Part shown: in pieces, positions 10,420-21,343 of the stretch
Layout of the letters: each line of letters opens with the position of its first letter
How positions within the stretch are numbered: position 1 is the stretch's first letter
Assembly: GCA_039105265.1 (NCBI GenBank)
Contig: JAPFFF010000005.1
Location: forward strand, 496,001 to 560,000
Origin: Tritrichomonas musculus
Taxonomy: Eukaryota > Parabasalia > Tritrichomonadida > Tritrichomonadidae
Reading direction: 5' to 3'
Length of the DNA stretch: 64,000 bases
The notes under the pieces: model-generated
Seen by the model: the letters and a program-made list of their open reading frames with translations, nothing else
Told to the model about the DNA's origin: nothing
The model's database searches: none
Program-made: the position numbers and the translations under genes

Positions 10420-13400
10420 GTTGGAATTGGAGGTATCGGTGGTGCTGGCATTTGTGATTTAGTGTTATTATTGTTGTTACTTGTTGAATCTGATATGCTA
10501 TTATTAGATGCTTCTTTGAGGTTGCTGTTTTGATTATCCTTTTTATTTAAGTTTAATCCAAATGATACTTGCATCTTTCCGTGGAATTTGTGACTGCTTC
10601 GATTGAAAAGAAGTTGTTGAGTGATTTTTGAAGAGGTGAGAGCTTCATTAAGTGTGTTGTACGCTTTAATGTAGGCAACAGAAGATTCATCATTCTCCAA
10701 AATCCACTCAGAATAGAGAAAGGCTGCTTTTTGCTTGAGAACAGGTCCTCCTTTCATTGTTCTGAGAAGTCTTTCCATCAGTTCGATTGCTGACTGCTGT
10801 TCTCCTGTTTGCCATTTGGAGATAACAAAGCAAAGACGGTCCAAATCTGGCAAAGTGTCAAAATTCTTGTAATCATTTAGATCAAACTTGAAATGCGGGA
10901 AAATAACGTTGAATGCATTGTTGTGCATCTTCGTACCAAGAGAAACACTGTGCATTTGGAAGAATTTGACCAGAATATCATCATGAATTTGATTAATCTG
11001 AGTCTTCTCAGAAATTAAATTAAACCAGAGCTCAAATTCGCTCGGTGCAGTCTTTAATCGAGCTCGCCAAACTTCTTGAATGCTTAATTTGAGTTTCGGA
11101 TCATCGGTTTGAAGCCATGTCATAGTCTCATTAATCTCAATTAACTTTTGGGCTTGGAACATTGTTTCTCTGTGAATTCTTAACTGATCGCTAAAGAAGC
11201 GAATTGGACGACTTGCAAGAATTGCAAATGATTTGTCAACGCATTGTTGAACTTTTTTCCAATTTCGATGATGGAGAGCGTTCATTGCATTCAACGTGTT
11301 AGAGCTAACAGAATCAATTGGTGCATATGATAAGATTTCATCAAGATCTTCCCATCTTCTTAATTGAAGGGCAGCTCTTGCAAAATATACTGCCATCTCT
11401 TGCTTACCAACTCGTTTTAATGACTTGAAAGAAGGTAGATAACTCATTACTTCATCCCATCTCTTTAATTCAAGTAAAGAGCGAATGAGTCCAGATAATA
11501 TCTTATTATCACCTCGGCTGGATTCAAGAGATTTCTTGTACTCTTTAGCTGCAAGATCCCACATCTTTAACTTCTCATATAAATATTTGTTCGAGCTGGT
11601 GTATGTTCCGCTTGCTTTTGGAAACATCTTAAATACTGCAACTGCATTTGTCCAATTTCCAATCTGAATATAATAATCAATGAGTTGTGCAACTAGATTT
11701 GCATCGAAAATGCCTCCTTGTCGATCTAAATCTTCTTGAATTAATTTCAATGCAATTGAAACAGAACCATATCTTTTAGATGGTTCTATGATATCTTCGA
11801 AATGTATATTTAATGGTTGTCCAACTTTATGCATAAAAACAAGGATTTTGAAGATTTCGCGGGCAACTTCTTCATAATTATCTTTTGAAAGAAGAAGTTC
11901 ACGAAAACTTGATTCAAGTAATTCTTTGCCACGCGGTGTCATCTTCTGCCAGCATGAATGGAATGCAATTGGAACAAGTTCAAGTGCAAATGTGCGATTT
12001 GCATTTGCTACTTTTGCACATGCGCGAATTGCTTTGCTGGGCGATGAGCTAATTAGAGTGATAATAAATGCTTGAAGCCAGTTTTCAAGATGTTTTCCTT
12101 GTCCAATATTTGGAGCAATGATTCTTGCGAGAATTGAATCTTCGGAGAAAAATATATCATGAGTTTTCTTTTGTGGTGGTTGCGGCTGAAGTTGAGGTTG
12201 CTGTTCTGGTTGACTTCCAGATATTGTTGTTGAAGTTGATCGTTGTGGAACTGTTGCTGCTTGAGTTGATGATTGGGTTGCTAATGATGACGAAATAGAT
12301 CTTTGTGGTGGTTGAAGTGATAATGAATCATCAATTGATCCTGAAAGGCGAAAAGTTCGTTTCTTTCTCTTTGATGAAGATATTGGTACTGAATTTGGTG
12401 CAAGAAAACTATTATCTAATGATTCTGAGTTTTCATCTTCCAATATTGTATTTAATTGCATTTTTTCAATTATTTCATGAAGCTCTTTACTTTCGAGAGA
12501 TTCAGTCCATAAATCATTAAGAGTATTTGATGAATCATCACCAATTAACATCAGTCCATTTTCAACAAAATCTTCAAAAAGTATTTTGGCCTCTTCTCGC
12601 GCCTTTTCATCATCCAACGTTAGTGAATAGGATATTGATCGAATTATCAATCCTACGTAGTTTCCAAGATCTGCTTTTTTGACGATGTTTTGAAGACTTT
12701 TAAGTGCATGTATCCTAACTTCAGGGATTGATCTTTGACAGTCAATTGCATCGCATATTTGTGGTATAATTAAATATTGATGATTAACTGCAAAGGTACC
12801 TAGTGTTGAAAAAATCTCCAAGACACTCTTGCATACTTCAACGTTGATTGTTTTGTATGAATCAAGAACGCCGACAAGTTGACATATTGTTTCAGATGCA
12901 AATTCAGAAAAGCCAGCACCAAGTGATTCAAGGAATGCTTTAATTAAATCAAAGAAGCTGATCATTAACTCAGGGCAAAAATGATCAAGAATTAGTCTCA
13001 AGCTTCTTTCAACAAAAGGAAATGTGTTGTTTCCTGATGAAGAAACAAGCTTTGAATATAATGGTAAATATTGTTTCATTTCTTCGATTGATGATTGTTC
13101 TAAAACTTCTAGAAAATAAGTTACAAATGCGTCGAAATATGTTAATGCTGACATTTTTGGAGCACGAAGAACATCAACAAGAGCTGATATCGTATCATAG
13201 CGAAGATCTGTTAGAGACATATTTTTGAAAACTGTCAAAAGAGATGATGCAGTCACTGAAATGTAATAAGTACTAACTTGATTTGGATTAAGCAGTAAGG
13301 TGTCATCAATGACGCCTTCTGTATCACGGAGAGGATGGTAAAACAGTCTTGCGAGTCCTTCGTCGATATTTTCTGGTGTTCTAATGAGTTTTCCGAGAGA

Positions 13401-15599
13401 GATACTTTTCTGATGAACTTCAATAACTCCAATGGCTCCAATAACTCGTAAAATAGATTTTCTAATTGACCTTGATCTAGTATTGGAAAGTAAATTTGAG
13501 CATGCTGATAGTATTGTTGGAACTTTTGTTCGTATTTCAAGGCTTGAGCATGGAGGAGTCAACAAAACTAAAAATGCCTTCAAAATTGATTTTATAAGAG
13601 AACGATCAACATTTGGGAATAAAAACTCGCAAAACTCAGGAACGATATCATCAAGATGCTTGCAAACTTGATCAGGATCAAATGGGGCTAGAGTTTTTAA
13701 TGAATCAACAAGTCCAATAAGTATTTTTCTATTTGCAAATTCTTCAATGAAATTAGTAAATTTGGAGGTATGATGTTCTTGAAATGATTGAATTAAGATT
13801 TGTAAGAAAACTTCGGAATACGTTGGAACAGCAGAAGCTGATGCATTGATCAGATCTGGAAGTATACTTGCAATTCTAGCCTTTTGTCGAATATTTGATT
13901 TTTGCTTCAAAATGAAGAAATAATCAAGAACTGTATCTCGAGTAATAGATGTTATATAAAAAGGATTGTAAACACTTAATTTTGATAAGATTTTCAAAGT
14001 TATCATTCGTACGGTTGCAGCATCATCGTTGACAAATATTTTCAAAATATTAATATATTCTCGTTTTGCCATTTCTATTGAGCAATTTTCATATAAAACT
14101 TGTAATACGTCATGTCTAACATGTAAATTTTCTTCAAATGTCGCAATTCGAATCATATTTTTAAAAAGTGAATCGAAAGGAACTGCATTTGTCGAAATTG
14201 CAACATTATAAAGAGCTTTTGGAACAGCACTGCGAATTTTTGTTAGTGGATGAACTGATAAAGATGATATCGGTTGGTAAAGAAATCCAGAATTTTTAAG
14301 CGCTGAAGGAGGAAGTTCAGCAATAAGATTTAAAGTTTCCAACTGATTTTTGCCATTTAATTCTTGATTAATTCTATCGATTAAGGATTTTGTCAAAGAA
14401 TTTGATGGACTTTCAGATAATTTCAACAGTGAAACAAATAAATTTTTGTATGATTTTGTCAATGGCGATTTTAATGTTGAATCAACAAGATCAGCATCAA
14501 GGGGAAGAACCTTTTGTGGAAACTGATTAACGCATGAGCATAAAAGAGAAAGCGCTGGATCATATAGTTGATATTCAAGTAAACTTTTTGTCATCGACTT
14601 TAGATCATCCAATTTTTCAACCATATATTCCGGTACTTTTTCAATCATTAGTTGAAGGTATTTAACTGTTTCTTTTTCAAATTCTAAGATTAGTAATTTG
14701 GCTTTTTCCATCAAATCATCTAAAACTGCATCAACAAAGAATTTGGGATCAACAACGCTCAAGCATGCTGAGGCACAAAAAGAAGCCGATTGCACAAGGA
14801 GGCTTGTTTCAGCAGAATGATCAAAGGATTCGCTAAAAAGTGCCCACATATCTTGTACTTTTGAAACAAAGTAATCAGGATATATTTGCATAAAGTTTTG
14901 TAAAATAAGTAGAGCTGCATATTCTTTAATTGGATTTGTGAACGAAAGTAATTTATCACATAAATGATAAAAGAAATCTAAGTAAGATTGAATTTCAGAA
15001 CTTGCATATCGCATCATTGCCAGCATAAAACACCTAAGGCATTCTGCTGTGTCACGAAGAACTTGTTGTGATGGATGAGACACTAATTCCCATCCAGCTC
15101 CTTGTAAGTTTGGTAAGTATAAAACTAAAACATTTCCTGCATTTAACGAAATAGCATGTAAAAGATTTACAGCAGCTAAAGGACGAGCTCTTCTGCCGTG
15201 AGCTCTAATCCAACCAATCGCTCGTTCAACAAGATGAGATACGTAACGACATTGATCTTCTTTAGGATGATGGATAAGAATACCTGCACACCAGCTAGTG
15301 AAACGAACATATTCAAGATCAACTTGAGGAATTAATAGATCAAAGAGATTTGATAATGTTTGAAAATCGTTGAATCCGAACTTATGAAGTGAAACAACGC
15401 CTATTGCTGCACGAACAATATTACTACTTGAAGGTGACCTTGATAATACTTTAAGTTTACTAATGTATTGTTTGACATAATTTTGAAGAGCAGTATTGCT
15501 CATACGCGTCATTTCGATATAAAAGATATTATAATAATTGTCAAACGTTTCAATAATTTCGTTGCATGTATTTGGAATAGGAAGATCAAATAAATTCAT
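7974..15599 (-). CDS. TOR: TOR kinase (target of rapamycin, PIKK family)
   Basis: Protein of 2541 residues; human mTOR has 2549. HEAT-repeat solenoid fills about 1-1150, FAT about 1230-1900, FRB from about 1945, kinase about 2100-2400, FATC at the C terminus (ending YNLAKLYHGWQPFW). Kinase landmarks: YMLKGHEDLRLDER, GLGDRNSSNLLIDR, HIDFGDCFE and PFRLTRMM. TOR joins nutrient signals to growth and represses autophagy, as the kinase of TORC1/TORC2. Oddities: the catalytic-loop histidine of GDRH is Asn (codon at 8604-8606, about residue 2332). Low-complexity inserts are present: an S/Q/P-rich stretch near 1120-1160, poly-Asn and poly-Ala in FAT near 1690-1740, and an acidic Asp-rich insert splitting the FRB. 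Aromatic rapamycin-contact residues of the FRB are not kept. Intronless; ATG at 15597-15599 is the first methionine. Confidence 0.97.
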
Positions 15600-17087
15600 G
15601 ATTTTCTAATTTTAATAAATTTTTAAAACAAGAAAATTATATAATCTAACTTTTTGAATTCAAATATAATCACCTAATCCTCATATACCAATCAATATAT
15701 TTGGTCAATTTCATTTGCGAAATGTAAAACTACGTTTTTATATTACATTAATAGAAAAGCATTCTATAAAAATCCCGCATTTTCCTGTTTTAATTTTCAT
15801 ATTTTAGTGATATCTAAGAAACCGCTAGTTAATTCAAATTTTTTTGAAATTTCAATTATTGAAAAGGATGAAGATCATAATATTTTCAAAAAGTTTATAT
15901 GATTGAAAGAATCGATTGAATCTATGGATTAGCAAAAAGGCGAATTCTTCATTTATTAAAATATAAAAATATAAAAATAAAGGGGACATTAAAATGCAAT
16001 CAGTAATGCTAACTCTATATGATATATTATTTCGAACAAAAACTCCAATTAAAAAGAATCAATAGTATTGATGAGTTTTTTATGAAGTTTTCAATTTTGA
16101 ACGATGAATTGTTTTTTTTCAATTTTGATAATAACCGTATTATGATCATAAATTTCCGGAAATTTTATAGCGCTGTATTACTCGATCGACCTTTTTCATC
16201 AACTCAACTCGAAGCTTCAAAACTCTTTTTATTCATCTTCTTCTTTTTTGTTATTTGAAACCTCGTCAAAAAAAAAAAAAAAAAAAAAAAAAAAAACATT
16301 AAAAGAAATCTCAAAAAGAATCTCAAAAAGAAAAATAAAAACCTCATATCTACATCTTCAAAATTCAAAAACTCAAATCTTCAAAAATCAAAACAATCTT
16401 AAAATCTTTTTATTTTTTTGTATTTGTTTTTAATAGTGCACTCAATTCGTTTTTTGGAATAAGATTTTTTTTCGATTTCATCTTCATTTCATATCTTTGC
16501 GCTTATTTTTTCAGTGCAATTCAAATCATCTTTCGTCTTTTTTATTCTTTTTTTTCAATTTATTTTTTTATTCTATTCTTTTATTCTTTTTTTTTTATTA
16601 TTTTTTTTTTTATTTTTATTTTTCTCTTTTTTATTTTCTCTTTTTATATATTTCTTATTTTTTTCTTTATCTATTTTTATTACGTTTCCCGCCTCGTTAC
16701 TCGTTGTTAATATATTTTATCTGTACAGAAGTTTTTTTTACAGTTTACAGTTTTATTTTATAAACATTTTTTTTATTTCGCCGTTTATCAAACTGGATGG
16801 ATCAATTTGTAGAAGGTTGGCCGCCTTCTGCTTTTTTATCCGTGGAACACGATCTTATCAATTTGGTCTTTATCAAATTGAAATAAAGATACAAACTCTC
16901 TTTTTTTTTATTTTATCCATCCCAGTTTGATTTTGTTCCACTTTAAATATTAACTGTTACATACGAAAATTCTTGTGGATTTTCTAACAAAACAGTTGTA
17001 CATTTGTTTTTAATTATATTTTATTATGATTATCCAAAAAGAATAAAAAAAAAAAGTACATCTATAATAGTTTACATATGAGATATA
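15600..17087. other. long intergenic region with poly-A, pyrimidine tract and a structured element
   Basis: It lies upstream of TOR. It holds a 29-base A run (16268-16296), a strongly T-rich plus-strand stretch (about 16500-16780), and the nested inverted-repeat element at 16787-16931 listed separately. Open frames here are low-complexity F/Y/I runs caused by the T tract and are not credible genes. Confidence 0.6.
16787..16931. repeat. 145-bp nested inverted-repeat element (MITE or structured RNA)
   Basis: The outer arms ATCAAACTGG-ATGGAT (16787-16802) and ATCCATCCCAGTTTGAT (16915-16931) pair over 16 bp with one bulged base. Inside are three hairpins. GTAGAAGG/CCTTCTGC (16809-16816 with 16824-16831) has one U-G pair. 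CGTG-GAA-CACG lies at 16841-16851. TCAATTTG/CAAATTGA (16858-16865 with 16874-16881) is extended by ATCTT/AAGAT (16852-16856 with 16886-16890). The fold is cloverleaf-like but is not a tRNA. It could be a small inverted-repeat transposon remnant or a structured non-coding RNA. Pairing is read directly; function is unknown. Confidence 0.55.
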
Positions 17088-18863
17088 TCATTGGTATATG
17101 TAGTTTGGTAACGCAGAAATCGTATAGTCAGTTTTTGTTATATTAATCTGATAAATGAACTCACTATGAATAAACCCAATCATTTCTATGGTATCATTCG
17201 CAAGCTTAATTTCTGATTTTTCAAGTTTGTGAAGACATTGAACGAAGTTTAGTGCAACTATGTCAATATGTGAAATGGTTTTCCCTAAATATTTTTGTAT
17301 TGGAGGTTCGTTAGAGAAAACTAGTGATGCAAGTTCTTCGAGTTCTTTTTTATTCATTTGAGAGTTTGTGGCTATCATTTTTGATAATTCGATATAATAT
17401 ATCAGAGCAAGAGCTGGTCCTTCTAATGAAAAGAAGTTACCAGTTTGGAGCATTTGGGTAAATATTGTATATGAATGTGCTATTGACTCAAATCGTTTGA
17501 CAAATGGATTAAGAAAATAAAAAACAGCAGTCTCTAATTTTTTTGGTAACATTTTGTGCTTATATCCATTAAGAACGATTGATCGTATCCAATATGATTT
17601 TTTCATCAAAGGCCAATAAATAAATCTCCATTCTTTAGATTGAATATCTACTGTCTGTAGTTTTTGCTTAATAATAGCTCTGAATTCTTTTTGTGCAATT
17701 CCTCCAAATTCACGACATCTGCCATAAAATTTTAGAAGAAAATCAACGTTATTTCCAATATCATTTAGCAAAGGTGCTTTATCGCCATATATTGCTTTTA
17801 GAGATTCTTCTATTCCTTGTAGATTTGAATTATTAATTCGAATAAAATTTATTATGATTTTCATTGCCTGGAAAAAGGTGATGCATTTCATCTCTGGTAT
17901 CGAAGGTTCGATTTCGACAAGATTTTTTTTTAAATAAGCTGCTGAACTAGAATTTGAGGCTGATTCCATCAAATTTTCACCGTTAATTGATTCTGATTTT
18001 GAAAGTAAATCAATTATTACTTTTCCAAATACCCATTGAATTTGTTCTTCGTTCATCCCTGATTCTACTATCTGCTTATATATTTGTGATGGGTGGAATA
18101 AATGAGGTGTATTCGCTTCCTGGCAGTTATTAAAAAAATTTGCTAAAATTGGATCAATAGTATTGATCCAATCAAATGTGCATCTATCATCAATAAATCC
18201 AAAGCCAAATAACATTAAACATCTAATTAAACTCTGTAAATGAACAGGTGATTTAATTTGCAAATGAGTCATCGCCATAAGCTGCATTGGTGATGATGGC
18301 TTTATTGATGATTTTACAAAATATTTATTGTGAACAGCAGAATTATTAGCAGAAAGGTACATGTCATTAATCATAATTCGAACTGCATGAGGACTTTGGG
18401 CAATTTGTTTCATGTATTCATTAACTTTTTGGATAAATGATTGAGATAAAAGATTTTGAATAGATTTCATTTTTGATTTAATAAATTTCAAAGGTATAAA
18501 TTCTTGGAGGGTTAAATGGACAATTGCAATCAAATATTGAAGTAGTTCGAGTTTATCATGTGTGATTTGGCCATTGCATTCTGATGTTGAAAATTTTTGG
18601 ATATGCTGAATTAACTGAAAATAACTTAAAACAGCGTTTTCTTCCAAAATTGGATTTTTTAAGGCTTCAGAAATTTTATTAATCATTTTTGTATTTCCTT
18701 GGAAAAGAGCGCAAAGAGAGTGAAGCAATGTTGAAGAATTGACTTGATTTGTTGCAAATTTCTGCAAAATTTGTTCATATTGAGTTAATTTTTCAGGATC
18801 ATCCTTTAATTGGTTTCTTATGTCTATAGATAATTGTGAAATTCGGTTTTCTTTTGATGCCAT
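17088..18863 (-). CDS. unrecognised helical protein
   Basis: Protein of 591 residues from ATG 18861-18863. An upstream in-frame TTG would add 17 hydrophobic residues and looks like 5' UTR. It is all-helical by composition, with no membrane segments. The first about 80 residues (PEKLTQYEQILQKFATNQ...LHSLCALFQGNTKMINKISEAL) loosely resemble a PAH repeat of Sin3-type corepressors, where LF-G-P-L-F follows two helices. The rest shows no Sin3 motifs, so I do not assign it. It is divergent from the TBC gene across a 935-base spacer. Confidence 0.7.
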   Translation of the reverse strand: MASKENRISQLSIDIRNQLKDDPEKLTQYEQILQKFATNQVNSSTLLHSLCALFQGNTKMINKISEALKNPILEENAVLSYFQLIQHIQKFSTSECNGQITHDKLELLQYLIAIVHLTLQEFIPLKFIKSKMKSIQNLLSQSFIQKVNEYMKQIAQSPHAVRIMINDMYLSANNSAVHNKYFVKSSIKPSSPMQLMAMTHLQIKSPVHLQSLIRCLMLFGFGFIDDRCTFDWINTIDPILANFFNNCQEANTPHLFHPSQIYKQIVESGMNEEQIQWVFGKVIIDLLSKSESINGENLMESASNSSSAAYLKKNLVEIEPSIPEMKCITFFQAMKIIINFIRINNSNLQGIEESLKAIYGDKAPLLNDIGNNVDFLLKFYGRCREFGGIAQKEFRAIIKQKLQTVDIQSKEWRFIYWPLMKKSYWIRSIVLNGYKHKMLPKKLETAVFYFLNPFVKRFESIAHSYTIFTQMLQTGNFFSLEGPALALIYYIELSKMIATNSQMNKKELEELASLVFSNEPPIQKYLGKTISHIDIVALNFVQCLHKLEKSEIKLANDTIEMIGFIHSEFIYQINITKTDYTISALPNYIYQ

Positions 18864-19798
18864 AAATAGAATTAAAAAAAAATTTTTGAACCAAAAATAA
18901 TCGTTTTTATGCAAAATAAAAGCATTGATATATCGTAAAATATAATTAGAAAATATAAAATTATAAGTATTTTAAAACAGTAAAATATAGTTAATTCACA
19001 TTTTATATGATAAATAAAAACTTATAATATAAAATTAATAATATTTGGGTAGTATAAATAATATAATAGTTAAAAATAATGAAAAGCATCAAATCCGTAA
19101 TTTTATATCAATTTTTTCTGTTTATTTAAGCATATATATCACTTTTTTTAAATTTCAAATGATTTTGGTTTTAATTATTTTTAAAAAATAGAACATTATT
19201 TATATTTTTTCATTATTATTCTACCTCATTGATTCTGAAAAGCAGATCGGTTGTTTGATTTTTATTTTCCGTTATGAAAAAAACATATTGAAGATATAAA
19301 AGTATAAATTAAAATTATCTTTGGTTAGTAAATAATGTTATACAATTTGTAATAAAAGAAGCCTTAAAAATTATTATCCGAAAGATGTTAAGAACAACTA
19401 CCAACGTAAGATCATTAACATAATTATTTAATTCAATAAAAGCTCTGAAAAGCTCAATTCAATTTTTGAAGTTATTTTTAATTCAAAAAATATTTGAATT
19501 ATATTTTCATAATTTAAACAAAGACCACACTTATCAATTTTTGAAATTTAATTTTTCATCAAGAAATATTTCATCGGCTATTTTTAGATTATATATAAAA
19601 AAGTATCATAATATACGATCAAATTTTGTAATGAAATAAAATAAAAGTCAGATTGTCATTTATTCTTTTTTTAAAAGTTTCGGTTCGATTTTGAGGTAGC
19701 TTTTCAATAACGAATAAAATATAAGATTCTGAAATTTCAATAGGTTATTAAAATGAATTTCATCAAAAATAATATTATCCATAAGGCAAAGATATAGC
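18864..19798. other. divergent intergenic region
   Basis: AT-rich spacer between the divergent 591-residue protein and the TBC protein. It contains many short A/T runs and no coding signal, tRNA or strong repeat that I can support. Confidence 0.6.
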
Positions 19799-20890
19799 AT
19801 GAATAAAGCTCAAATCCCAACATTTAAAATCTTACCTCTTGTTCAAATCGATAATACCCATAATGAAATCGATATCCAATCAATTAGAGCTCTATGCTCA
19901 AAAGGATTGAGCATTAATTGTCCGCCTGAAGATCGGGCGCTTGCTTGGCTGAATTTGCTTTCGATATATCCAGCTAATCCTCAGCATTGGAGCACTGTCT
20001 GTAAGGCTATTTCAAAGAGTTATCATAATATCTCAATTAATTTTTCAGTTGACCAATTTCTTGATACTTATAAGGTAAATGATAAAAAATTGATGGATAG
20101 TATTAAGTCGGATATTGACCGCTCAATCCTTCAATTAAATTATTTGGTCAATAAAGATGGTTCTTGCTGTAAATCAGAAGATGATGAAAAACAGTTAGAG
20201 ATGCATATGAAGAGAATTGAACGTATTTTATACGTTTTTGCTAAAGTTAATCCAAAGTTTGGTTACATTCAAGGATTCAATGAGCTTCTTATTCCAATAT
20301 ATTATGTTATGAATTCTGCCCATATGATTTTTTTCAATCATATTGATTATATTGAAGCTTTTTCTTATGAAGCTTTTCAATTTCTTTTGATATCATCAAA
20401 TTTGGTTGATTTTTTTACCTTGACTTCAGGATCACTCCAAAATGAAGACAAACTTCATAAGTTTGATGAACTTCTTAATCATTTTCTTCCAAAAATTTAC
20501 AAAAAACTTAAATTATTAAACATTGAATCAATGCAATATTCCTACAAATGGTTCAACATAATGTTTTCTCAGGAACATTCATTGCCACAATTGTTGCCTT
20601 TGTGGGACTCAATATTAGCTCATTTGGATAATTTAACTCATTATGAGTTCTGTATCGGTGTAGCCCGTATAAGATCTGTTCAAGATAAATTAGAGAGCAA
20701 TCAATTAGACCACAAGCATCACTGCAAGAATTGTAACCACTTAGGACAAATTTTGTCAATATTATGCAATATCGAAACAAAAAACGTATATGAACTAATA
20801 TATCACGCAAATTTAATTTTCAATAATAAGAGGAGACTATCAAAAAGCAAATTTTCCATACATATTTTTAAGGACTCTGCAATATTATAG
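19799..20890 (+). CDS. TBC-domain RabGAP (TBC1D13-like)
   Basis: Protein of 363 residues made almost wholly of a TBC domain. The dual-finger residues are both present: Arg108 in IKSDIDR (IxxDxxR) and Gln158 in GYIQGFNELL (YxQ). The first, GYIQGFNELLIPIYYV, also resembles the TBC1D13 form GYVQGMNE. Other landmarks are PPEDRALAWLNLL (the R-x-x-W-x-x-LL entry helix), FLPKIYKKLKLLNIESMQYSYKWFNIMFSQE and LPLWDSILAH. TBC proteins speed GTP hydrolysis by Rab GTPases and shut off membrane traffic steps. ATG 19799 is the first methionine. It converges with the large WD40 gene. Confidence 0.92.
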   Translation: MNKAQIPTFKILPLVQIDNTHNEIDIQSIRALCSKGLSINCPPEDRALAWLNLLSIYPANPQHWSTVCKAISKSYHNISINFSVDQFLDTYKVNDKKLMDSIKSDIDRSILQLNYLVNKDGSCCKSEDDEKQLEMHMKRIERILYVFAKVNPKFGYIQGFNELLIPIYYVMNSAHMIFFNHIDYIEAFSYEAFQFLLISSNLVDFFTLTSGSLQNEDKLHKFDELLNHFLPKIYKKLKLLNIESMQYSYKWFNIMFSQEHSLPQLLPLWDSILAHLDNLTHYEFCIGVARIRSVQDKLESNQLDHKHHCKNCNHLGQILSILCNIETKNVYELIYHANLIFNNKRRLSKSKFSIHIFKDSAIL

Positions 20891-21343
20891 TGTTAAAACC
20901 TTTAGGAACTATAGATTAATATAATTATTTGTAACATATTTTATTATGTCATTATATAATATATATAAATCATAGATTTTTTAGATTCTGCTTTTAATAT
21001 ATTTTTCACTATTAAATTAGTTTTACAGTTTAGATTTTTGAATATTGAAAATTCTTTATTTTTAATAACAAAAATGATATATAAAGTGAAAAAACAACTT
21101 TTATAATATTAGCATATCAATATTGTTATTAAAAAAAATTATCAAGCCCAAATAAAAAGTAGAAGATAAAAAGCCTATAGCATGATAAATTAATTAAATG
21201 ATTCCTAAAACTATTTATTTAAAAAAAAAAAAAAAAAAAAAATGCAAATAATTATGTAATTTAACATAAAGCTAAGATTTTAGGATATATGAAAACGCAT
21301 TTAAAAACCTTAAAAAAGATTTTTTTCATTTGTTACTATTCAT
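20891..21343. other. convergent intergenic region with poly-A run
   Basis: 3' regions of two convergent genes. An uninterrupted 22-base A run lies at 21221-21242. No gene seen. Confidence 0.6.

Noticed and set aside
16497-16930. Two overlapping plus-strand frames of 88 and 138 codons rich in F, Y, I and L
   Set aside because: They arise from the T-rich tract and have no protein-like pattern; the second also runs through the hairpin element.
17088-18863. Sin3 corepressor identity for the 591-residue protein
   Set aside because: Only one weak PAH-like segment and no histone-deacetylase interaction region; left as unrecognised.
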